NCBI GenBank assembly: GCA_016124945.1
Contig: WGMT01000067.1
Span: 1-64,000, forward strand
Origin: a bacterium
Lineage (GTDB): Bacteria; Chloroflexota; Anaerolineae; Caldilineales; Caldilineaceae
DNA length: 64,000 bases
Direction of reading: 5' to 3'
Under the pieces are notes generated by a model, which did no database searches, was not told the DNA's origin, and saw only the letters and a program-made list of their open reading frames with translations. This document shows positions 34,358-46,300 of the stretch, piece by piece (the first letter of the stretch is position 1; the number at the start of each line of letters is the position of its first letter). The position numbers and the translations under genes are program-made.

Positions 34358-37300
34358 ACAGCCATCTTCGACTCGATAGCGCGAGTACTGAAACGCTCGT
34401 CAACCCGCAGCGCGCCATACCGCAAGTTACAGCCATCTTCGACTCGATAGCGCGAGTACTGAAACTCGAGCGCAATGCCGCTGGCATCCCCATGAGCGCA
34501 CAGCCATCTTCGACTCGATAGCGCGAGTACTGAAACAGATACCAATCGACGAAGATGCGACGCACCACCGGTACAGCCATCTTCGACTCGATAGCGCGAG
34601 TACTGAAACGGCGATGGTCATCTGCTTGCAACGGCTGACCTTGAAAACAGCCATCTTCGACTCGATAGCGCGAGTACTGAAACACGGTGGCCGGTGCCTT
34701 CGACAACAAAGATTGTGTACAGCCATCTTCGACTCGATAGCGCGAGTACTGAAACACTTGGCGGGTTCTGTCGTCACAAAAAGCGCTGTCACAGCCATCT
34801 TCGACTCGATAGCGCGAGTACTGAAACATGCTCTCGACTGTTGGGCCAGCATACCCACGGTGAAACAGCCATCTTCGACTCGATAGCGCGAGTACTGAAA
34901 CATCAACTCGACACTGGCCAGCCAAAACACCGTACGCACAGCCATCTTTGACTCGATAGCGCGAGTACTGAAACACTCAGATCGGCGCTCGTTTAGCTGT
35001 GAGCCAGCCAACAGCCATCTTCGACTCGATAGCGCGAGTACTGAAACTCAATACTTCCACATCATCGGCGGTGAACTGTCGGCACAGCCATCTTCGACTC
35101 GATAGCGCGAGTACTGAAACACGTGTACACCGGCGCAACGGGCGACACTAAACAAACAGCCATCTTCGACTCGATAGCGCGAGTACTGAAACAGTCAGCG
35201 GTGGCGACTTCGTTTTTAATATGGAAAACAGCCATCTTCGACTCGATAGCGCGAGTACTGAAACAGTTCCAGGTGAAGGCAGAGGCGGAGATCAATCGGC
35301 ACAGCCATCTTCGACTCGATAGCGCGAGTACTGAAACCTCACCGGCTATGCGGTAGAGCTTGCGCTCATCGTACAGCCATCTTCGACTCGATAGCGCGAG
35401 TACTGAAACGGCTCAGTAGCCAGCCTGACAGGTCATCTTCGTGCACAGCCATCTTCGACTCGATAGCGCGAGTACTGAAACGCGAAGGCAAAACAGTCAT
35501 TTTGACTGAAACCGTTAACAGCCATCTTCGACTCGATAGCGCGAGTACTGAAACAGACTCAGCGCATCACTGGCACGGTCCAGCCAGCGCACAGCCATCT
35601 TCGACTCGATAGCGCGAGTACGGAAACGCTATTGATGCCATCTTGAGTTTGCTCCAAAGCGATACAGCCATCTTCGACTCGATAGCGCGAGTACTGAAAC
35701 ATCAACTCGACACTGGCCAGCCAAAACACCGTACGCACAGCCATCTTCGACTCGATAGCGCGAGTACTGAAACAGGTGCCGCCGTGGGTGACCTCGCCAC
35801 CATAGAGCACAGCCATCTTCGACTCGATAGCGCGAGTACTGAAACACTGATGCGCCATCCCTCATCGGCTCTGAGTACGTACAGCCATCTTCGACTCGAT
35901 AGCGCGAGTACTGAAACTTGCCAGTTGCTCATTCGCCCGGCCTTCTTCAATGACAGCCATCTTCGACTCGATAGCGCGAGTACTGAAACGTCGCCTGATT
36001 GACGGCGATGATACCGCCGCTGATACAGCCATCTTCGACTCGATAGCGCGAGTACTGAAACATGCGCTGGCCAGTGCTTACATTTGCGGCAAACACAACA
36101 GCCATCTTCGACTCGATAGCGCGAGTACTGAAACAGTCGAATGTGCAAGATTCGACCAGGGCAAAGACACAGCCATCTTCGACTCGATAGCGCGAGTACT
36201 GAAACAAGCTGCGGTAATGTCTACAGCCGCTGTACGTGCACAGCCATCTTCGACTCGATAGCGCGAGTACTGAAACTGCAAGCCGTGGGCAGGGGCACGA
36301 AGGAGATGACGCACAGCCATCTTCGACTCGATAGCGCGAGTACTGAAACTACACGAGCGCGCCAACGCTCTACGCTTCCAGGTTCACAGCCATCTTCGAC
36401 TCGATAGCGCGAGTACTGAAACAGGAATGAGGAACACACCATCGGCCCAGCCGGTACACAGCCATCTTCGACTCGATAGCGCGAGTACTGAAACTCAATA
36501 CTTCCACATCATCGGCGGTGAACTGTCGCCACAGCCATCTTCGACTCGATAGCGCGAGTACGGAAACATTTCATTGATATGTGTCGTCGTTCGCGAAAGC
36601 GTTACAGCCATCTTCGACTCGATAGCGCGAGTACTGAAACATCTGGTGACGTTGGCTGTGCGCCCAGGTGCGGTACAGCCATCTTCGACTCGATAGCGCG
36701 AGTACTGAAACACAGGAGCTGTGCTAACGTCGGCGCGCACTCCCACACAGCCATCTTCGACTCGATAGCGCGAGTACTGAAACACTCAGATCGGCGCTCG
36801 TTTAGCTGTGAGCCAGCCAACAGCCATCTTCGACTCGATAGCGCGAGTACTGAAACCCCGTAGTTGCGCTGCCTGTGTTGCCGCCTTCTCTACAGCCATC
36901 TTCGACTCGATAGCGCGAGTACTGAAACAGGTTGCGCAACGCCGCGTCATAGGTCTGGATGCCACAGCCATCTTCGACTCGATAGCGCGAGTACTGAAAC
37001 TGATTGCCCTGGCCAGTGCGGTTGGATGGGTGTAGACAGCCATCTTCGACTCGATAGCGCGAGTACTGAAACTTGCTCCCCTTTTTGCTCTCAAAATCGC
37101 TGCCATTACAGCCATCTTCGACTCGATAGCGCGAGTACTGAAACTCAGCTGATACGAACGTATGCAGCGCGTAGGCAATACAGCCATCTTCGACTCGATA
37201 GCGCGAGTACTGAAACCAAGCTTTCGTCTTGCATGAACCCCGGCCCATAGAACAGCCATCTTCGACTCGATAGCGCGAGTACTGAAACCATCTGGTGACG

Positions 37301-40300
37301 TTGGCTGTGCGCCCAGGTGCGGACAGCCATCTTCGACTCGATAGCGCGAGTACTGAAACAGACAGCCACCAAAGCCACCAGGTAGGCCATACATACAGCC
37401 ATCTTCGACTCGATAGCGCGAGTACTGAACCCCGATCTGGGCCTGAGGAGCAAGAACACCGCGAAAAACAGCCATCTTCGACTCGATAGCGCGAGTACTG
37501 AAACTGTAAGCGTGTAGCCTAGCGCCGTCTGTAGGTATGTACAGCCATCTTCGACTCGATAGCGCGAGTACTGAAACTTTCAGCAGTTGCAACCACGTCA
37601 GATTCAATGCTGACAGCCATCTTCGACTCGATAGCGCGAGTACTGAAACAGAGCCAAAGCCGACACAAGCGCACAGCCATCCCCACAGCCATCTTCGACT
37701 CGATAGCGCGAGTACTGAAACAGGTGAGGGCGAACACGGTACCGAACCACATCAACACAGCCATCTTCGACTCGATAGCGCGAGTACTGAAACACTGTGA
37801 CACCAATGTGACAGTTAGCCTGTCACAGATACAGCCATCTTCGACTCGATAGCGCGAGTACTGAAACAAACTCCGATAGGCGCATATCCAGTTCAGTGAC
37901 CTACAGCCATCTTCGACTCGATAGCGCGAGTACTGAAACACAGTGCTAAGTGAGGGTCAGGATCCGGGCGTCGGTACAGCCATCTTCGACTCGATAGCGC
38001 GAGTACTGAAACGAACAGCTGCGCGAGCAGGTCATTAGGTAGAGCATACAGCCATCTTCGACTCGATAGCGCGAGTACTGAAACATCCAACCGCACTGGC
38101 CAGGGCGAACAACGCAATACAGCCATCTTCGACTCGATAGCGCGAGTACCGAAACTCCCAACGTCGGCAGGTATGAGCCACCACGGACCAACAGCCATCT
38201 TCGACTCGATAGCGCGAGTACTGAAACGTGTACCTGTGGCCATAGATGACAATGCGCTGATACAGCCATCTTCGACTCGATAGCGCGAGTACTGAAACAT
38301 GGTTACACCGGCGATATGCCGGGCGGCCTGGCCAGACAGCCATCTTCGACTCGATAGCGCGAGTACTGAAACACCGGCTGTACGGCGCTTTACATCCGTG
38401 TATCGACACAGCCATCTTCGACTCGATAGCGCGAGTACTGAAACGTTGATTCTGATGGTTGAATCTCGTCGCTCTTTGACAGCCATCTTCGACTCGATAG
38501 CGCGAGTACTGAAACACAGGAGAAGGTCATGGATTACGCAGTCTATCAGGAACAGCCATCTTCGACTCGATAGCGCGAGTACTGAAACAGCCATGTCAGC
38601 AGCGCGTCCCCTACCCTCGTTGGTACAGCCATCTTCGACTCGATAGCGCGAGTACTGAAACGACGGTGGCAAGGCATCGGGCAACGGCTTCCACCGCACA
38701 GCCATCTTCGACTCGATAGCGCGAGTACTGAAACGATGAACCGCCCGACGTGGATCCGATGACCCTTGGCACAGCCATCTTCGACTCGATAGCGCGAGTA
38801 CTGAAACAACGCTTTCGGCGCCATGTACGGCAGCGCCAGCGCCACAGCCATCTTCGACTCGATAGCGCGAGTACTGAAACCGAAGTCCTTGGGATCCACG
38901 CCGCCAAGGATCTCTTACAGCCATCTTCGACTCGATAGCGCGAGTACTGAAACGACCGGCTGGCCTCATCTATTCCGATTTCAACGACACAGCCATCTTC
39001 GACTCGATAGCGCGAGTACTGAAACACGGTAAGCCCGGCTACACCGGCTGCCCCGATTGCACAGCCATCTTCGACTCGATAGCGCGAGTACTGAAACCGA
39101 TTACCCGCGGTGCGGTGGGTTCACGTTGCACGAACAGCCATCTTCGACTCGATAGCGCGAGTACTGAAACAAAGGGGCGCGCAGCTTTGGTAGGGCTTTG
39201 ACATCAACAGCCATCTTCGACTCGATAGCGCGAGTACTGAAACGGCGACGTGCCCGGCGTGAACGTGCCGCCATCGGTACAGCCATCTTCGACTCGATAG
39301 CGCGAGTACTGAAACATCGCACCACGGTTTCCAGGAGATTAGGACGCCCGCCACAGCCATCTTCGACTCGATAGCGCGAGTACTGAAACACGGCGGCGAT
39401 CTCTTGCAGCACATCTAGCAGGTTACAGCCATCTTCGACTCGATAGCGCGAGTACTGAAACACAAGCTCAGACACCCTAAGCCCCGTGTCTAGCAGACAG
39501 CCATCTTCGACTCGATAGCGCGAGTACTGAAACAAGCCGATCCCGATGCAATCACGGTGACAAAATCGGGACAGCCATCTTCGACTCGATAGCGCGAGTA
39601 CTGAAACCTGCCAGGAGAGCAAGACCGTCGTAGACAGCCAGGGACAGCCATCTTCGACTCGATAGCGCGAGTACTGAAACACTCGGCAGCATCGGCATTG
39701 TATGGAGGGTCCGCAAACAGCCATCTTCGACTCGATAGCGCGAGTACTGAAACACTCGACAGCGTATAACCATTTAATGCCACCGGGACAGCCATCTTCG
39801 ACTCGATAGCGCGAGTACTGAAACAAGTGAACGGTATCATTTAAGCAGCCTAGTACTAAACACAGCCATCTTCGACTCGATAGCGCGAGTACTGAAACAC
39901 GGCGGACGCGGCGTCGACGTTGGATAAGGCGTACACAGCCATCTTCGACTCGATAGCGCGAGTACTGAAACATGTTAGCGCGACTGGTGGAACGTGCGTA
40001 CAACGCACAGCCATCTTCGACTCGATAGCGCGAGTACTGAAACGACACTTCGACGGTCGTCGACACGTCCACATCAATACAGCCATCTTCGACTCGATAG
40101 CGCGAGTACTGAAACTCCGTTTGCTCTAAGCCGAACCTTACGCCACCCTTCACAGCCATCTTCGACTCGATAGCGCGAGTACTGAAACCATAGATCGACC
40201 ACTGCCCGAACTGCTGCCACGGCTCACAGCCATCTTCGACTCGATAGCGCGAGTACTGAAACCGTTGATCGTCAGCGTCAAATCGGCCTCCAAATTCACA

Positions 40301-43300
40301 GCCATCTTCGACTCGATAGCGCGAGTACTGAAACGGCGTCATCCCAAACTCAGTCAAGAAACTCTTCATACAGCCATCTTCGACTCGATAGCGCGAGTAC
40401 TGAAACCGGGGGCGCGTCACCGTCGCCGCCTAACCACCGCCACAGCCATCTTCGACTCGATAGCGCGAGTACTGAAACAGTAGAGTTCGCCGTTGAGGAC
40501 GAGGGCGTTGCGGTACAGCCATCTTCGACTCGATAGCGCGAGTACTGAAACATCCGTGCACTTGGGATAGGTACTCGTAAAAATCTACAGCCATCTTCGA
40601 CTCGATAGCGCGAGTACTGAAACTGAGAAAGGTGTTGAGGATGCTGATCCGTATGAGGAACAGCCATCTTCGACTCGATAGCGCGAGTACTGAAACTCGA
40701 ATCGCTCGACAACGACGACCTGCGCAACGCCACAGCCATCTTCGACTCGATAGCGCGAGTACTGAAACTTGATCTGCATAGAAACCTCCTGATAAGAGAA
40801 AAGTACAGCCATCTTCGACTCGATAGCGCGAGTACTGAAACATTTCATGTAGGAGGACGGTATGGCTACCGGAGCACAGCCATCTTCGACTCGATAGCGC
40901 GAGTACTGAAACTCGGCTGTTGCGTCGTCAGATGCGATGGCAACAGGTACAGCCATCTTCGACTCGATAGCGCGAGTACTGAAACACTATGAGCTTGACA
41001 TCACAGACGACATCATCAATACAGCCATCTTCGACTCGATAGCGCGAGTACTGAAACGCGTCCTTTTTGCAGGATACGCTTAAGCATCTTTTACAGCCAT
41101 CTTCGACTCGATAGCGCGAGTACTGAAACGCGGTGGACAATTCGCGGTATGGTGTGTTGCGGATTACAGCCATCTTCGACTCGATAGCGCGAGTACTGAA
41201 ACGACGACGAAGCGCCGACAGTGGAGATGGTGTCAAACAGCCATCTTCGACTCGATAGCGCGAGTACTGAAACACGAACAACGCCAAACGAGTTATTGTG
41301 GCCGGAACACAGCCATCTTCGACTCGATAGCGCGAGTACTGAAACTTGGTCTTTCGCAGGCGACACCACCCGCCATCATCGCAGCCATCTTCGACTCGAT
41401 AGCGCGAGTACTGAAACTCCCCACCTTCATGAGCGAGTTCGCGCCGAACACGTTGCAGCCATCTTCGACTCGATAGCGCGAGTACTGAAACACGCATCAA
41501 CGCCTCAACCGCATCTGGGTCAATGCAGCCATCTTCGACTCGATAGCGCGAGTACTGAAACTTGCGCTGGCGCTCTTGTAACTCAGAGCGTCGGCCAGCC
41601 ATCTTCGACTCGATAGCGCGAGTACTGAAACATAAACACGGGTTCATACTCTACAACTGCGGCAGGTCAGCCATCTTCGACTCGATAGCGCGAGTACTGA
41701 AACAGTCAAGGCGCAGCGGAGCGGTGGCATACTCAACCAGCCATCTTCGACTCGATAGCGCGAGTACTGAAACGCAAAACCAGCGAATTGACAGCGATCA
41801 ACTACTGCGCAGCCATCTTCGACTCGATAGCGCGAGTACTGAAACGGCTGTGATGGTGACGGCGACATTGACCGCTTCCGTACAGCCATCTTCGACTCGA
41901 TAGCGCGAGTACTGAAACATTGCGCGTTGGAAGTCTCAAAGCGCCGGGCACCGGCAGCCATCTTCGACTCGATAGCGCGAGTACTGAAACGCAAAACCAG
42001 CGAATTGACAGCGATCAACTACTGCAGCCATCTTCGACTCGATAGCGCGAGTACTGAAACATGCCTTGGGTCGGTTGTCGCCGTTGTCAATAGAGCAGCC
42101 ATCTTCGACTCGATAGCGCGAGTACTGAAACTTTGGACTGGCGCTATGTGATACGCGATGTGGAGCAGCCATCTTCGACTCGATAGCGCGAGTACTGAAA
42201 CAACGGATGCGCCGGACGTAGCTGTCCGTGAGGTCAGCCATCTTCGACTCGATAGCGCGAGTACTGAAACAGGACGCGGGCAGCAAGCGCGGCACCGGCG
42301 GGGCAGGCAGCCATCTTCGACTCGATAGCGCGAGTACTGAAACCAGTAACGGCTCCATTGACAAAAACCGCACGCGCGCCAGCCATCTTCGACTCGATAG
42401 CGCGAGTACTGAAACATGTAGTACCGGCTGGTGTGTGCGTGACCTCCTCCAGCCATCTTCGACTCGATAGCGCGAGTACTGAAACACGTGGGGTCATGCG
42501 ACACAACCGCAAATACCGTCAGCCATCTTCGACTCGATAGCGCGAGTACTGAAACTCTACGGCATTGTGGCATCAAGCACACAGGCGGTCACAGCCATCT
42601 TCGACTCGATAGCGCGAGTACTGAAACGACAACAGACAAAAGCCGGAACGCATCGATGAGGCCAGCCATCTTCGACTCGATAGCGCGAGTACTGAAACAG
42701 TGTGTCACGGAGGTTAGCGCCCCGCGCCCGAACGCAGCCATCTTCGACTCGATAGCGCGAGTACTGAAACTCACAATCCCACCTCCTCCGCGCTCATCGG
42801 TGCTTCAGCCATCTTCGACTCGATAGCGCGAGTACTGAAACCTATAACCGGAGTTGATGTCGGACCCAATGTCGGCGTCAGCCATCTTCGACTCGATAGC
42901 GCGAGTACTGAAACACGAATACGGCCACTCCTGCCGCTACTTCTATCGCCAGCCATCTTCGACTCGATAGCGCGAGTACTGAAACATCTCGGTACTACGA
43001 TATGCAGCGTCAGGTAATGTTGCAGCCATCTTCGACTCGATAGCGCGAGTACTGAAACGTCACCAGCATGTAGCTAAACTGATGCGCCCGTGCAGCCATC
43101 TTCGACTCGATAGCGCGAGTACTGAAACGCCCGCACTGTTGTGCTCTGTAGCACGCGGGTAGTCAGCCATCTTCGACTCGATAGCGCGAGTACTGAAACA
43201 CTTGTGTCACTTAGGCCAGCTTGACGCGGACGAACAGCCATCTTCGACTCGATAGCGCGAGTACTGAAACCACGATCACCTGTCCTTGTGCTGGCCGCGG

Positions 43301-46300
43301 CGCATCAGCCATCTTCGACTCGATAGCGCGAGTACTGAAACAACGGTATGAACCAGCGCCAGCGGAACCGGCAGAAACAGCCATCTTCGACTCGATAGCG
43401 CGAGTACTGAAACCGTTGTTTGCTACCGGTCTCTATCTCTCCGTTTCCGTCAGCCATCTTCGACTCGATAGCGCGAGTACTGAAACACTGCCAGCGCAGC
43501 GCACCCGAAAACCACGCCACCGTCAGCCATCTTCGACTCGATAGCGCGAGTACTGAAACATATTATCGCCCTGCCCCTGCTCCTTAAACTCAGGCAGCCA
43601 TCTTCGACTCGATAGCGCGAGTACTGAAACAGCCCAAAACCCCGCCCAATCGCCCGACATCAACCCAGCCATCTTCGACTCGATAGCGCGAGTACTGAAA
43701 CACCGGCTGGAACTCGCACGGCAAGCCCAACCGCTTGCAGCCATCTTCGACTCGATAGCGCGAGTACTGAAACATGCCTTGCGCGTTCGCCTGCATTCGC
43801 AACGTTCCCCAGCCATCTTCGACTCGATAGCGCGAGTACTGAAACAACCACCATAAACGCTGCCGGTCCCCCACACCGCATGCAGCCATCTTCGACTCGA
43901 TAGCGCGAGTACTGAAACATCATCATCAGAAGTTTAGCGCTCCAATTAGACGACAGCCATCTTCGACTCGATAGCGCGAGTACTGAAACAGCGCTTGCGG
44001 CTGTTGATGACGGAGAGTTCCAGGTCAGCCATCTTCGACTCGATAGCGCGAGTACTGAAACGATGATCTGCTGTGGGTGCGGGAGACGTGGGCAACGCAG
44101 CCATCTTCGACTCGATAGCGCGAGTACTGAAACTGTTCCATGCGCACAGTCCTGTCAACCACGTGTGCCAGCCATCTTCGACTCGATAGCGCGAGTACTG
44201 AAACGCTATACCCGCGGGCGGCGGTGGTGGGTGGTGTTGCAGCCATCTTCGACTCGATAGCGCGAGTACTGAAACGATGATTGCATCGTGGGTCAACGGC
44301 ATGATTGACGAGCAGCCATCTTCGACTCGATAGCGCGAGTACTGAAACACGGCATAGGGAATTGCTCGAAGACGCCTGTAACCAGCCATCTTCGACTCGA
44401 TAGCGCGAGTACTGAAACACGCCAACAGCGCCACAGGCAACAGAAACCACATGCCAGCCATCTTCGACTCGATAGCGCGAGTACTGAAACATTTGCACAA
44501 CCTGCGTCCCCGGCCCGCTGTCGGGGTCAGCCATCTTCGACTCGATAGCGCGAGTACTGAAACTGGAAGCGGGGGAAGCGGTAGAAGTCTATCTAGACAG
44601 CCATCTTCGACTCGATAGCGCGAGTACTGAAACGTAAGTATTCCAGCCCTTGGTGTAGCCGTCTTTGCCAGCCATCTTCGACTCGATAGCGCGAGTACTG
44701 AAACAGGCGCTGGCGCTGGGCATCGAGGGAGAACCCTTCATGCAGCCATCTTCGACTCGATAGCGCGAGTACTGAAACCTGGTCAAGGGTGGCGCGGGCA
44801 TCGCGTGGATCTAGCAGCCATCTTCGACTCGATAGCGCGAGTACTGAAACAAAGATTCCGCTTTGTTCCATCTGCCCCGACGAGACGCAGCCATCTTCGA
44901 CTCGATAGCGCGAGTACTGAAACGATACCGGCCCTGCACCGTGCGCGCCGAAAGCCCAACAGCCATCTTCGACTCGATAGCGCGAGTACTGAAACAAAAT
45001 TTGCGGCTTGCGCCCCAATGACTCGCCCACACAGCCATCTTCGACTCGATAGCGCGAGTACTGAAACATGCGCAGACGTGCTTTTCGTAGCTGGCGGCCA
45101 GATACAGCCATCTTCGACTCGATAGCGCGAGTACTGAAACGACTTACTCGTGACGGGTTACAGCCGTAACGCCCCACAGCCATCTTCGACTCGATAGCGC
45201 GAGTACTGAAACACCAAACAACCCCGCCTGATACCAGTTCGGAATATACAGCCATCTTCGACTCGATAGCGCGAGTACTGAAACTCGCCCCCGGCGACGT
45301 CGTCCTGTGGCGCGTCGACCACAGCCATCTTCGACTCGATAGCGCGAGTACTGAAACTCCACTTTGGCTATCGTGCGCAGGGAGCAAACGCACAGCCATC
45401 TTCGACTCGATAGCGCGAGTACTGAAACTGTTGGGGCGTGCTGCTATGGGCGCGGGCGTTGGGACAGCCATCTTCGACTCGATAGCGCGAGTACTGAAAC
45501 AAACAAGTCCACCCCTACCGGTTGCAAGTCGGTGCACAGCCATCTTCGACTCGATAGCGCGAGTACTGAAACTTCAGCACGGGGAGTCGTTCGCGTTTTC
45601 GCTACGCACAGCCATCTTCGACTCGATAGCGCGAGTACTGAAACCTGCCCCCTACGGTATTCGTCGCTCCAACATCCTACAGCCATCTTCGACTCGATAG
45701 CGCGAGTACTGAAACACGAAACGAACTGCCCAACACTCTCAGCGAGGGGCACAGCCATCTTCGGCTCGATGGCGCGGGTACTGAAACCAAGCGGCGCGGG
45801 CTGCACGGTCATACGCAATGGACAGCCATCTTCGACTCGATAGCGCGAGTACTGAAACAGGACAATGCGCATAATGCTGTCTATGGTGGTCACAGCCATC
45901 TTCGACTCGATAGCGCGAGTACTGAAACTGGATGTAATCCCGTAAATCGCAGACCAGGCAGCGACAGCCATCTTCGACTCGATAGCGCGAGTACTGAAAC
46001 AGCGAACTTGGCGTAGACGTCGGTAGCGGTGGTGGCACAGCCATCTTCGACTCGATAGCGCGAGTACTGAAACGTGAGTATGCAAGTAAACTGCGTCTGT
46101 TTTGTGGCCACAGCCATCTTCGACTCGATAGCGCGAGTACTGAAACTGGAGATGCGGGTTCGATTCCCGCCTGCCTCACCTACAGCCATCTTCGACTCGA
46201 TAGCGCGAGTACTGAAACGAGTTGAAGAACGACTTCCTCAGCAGCCACAAATACAGCCATCTTCGACTCGATAGCGCGAGTACTGAAACGGCCATCATCG

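Noticed and set aside
46147..46181. Possible tRNA gene
   Set aside because: Only the T-arm and 3' acceptor strand are present, lying exactly between two CRISPR repeats; it is a spacer.
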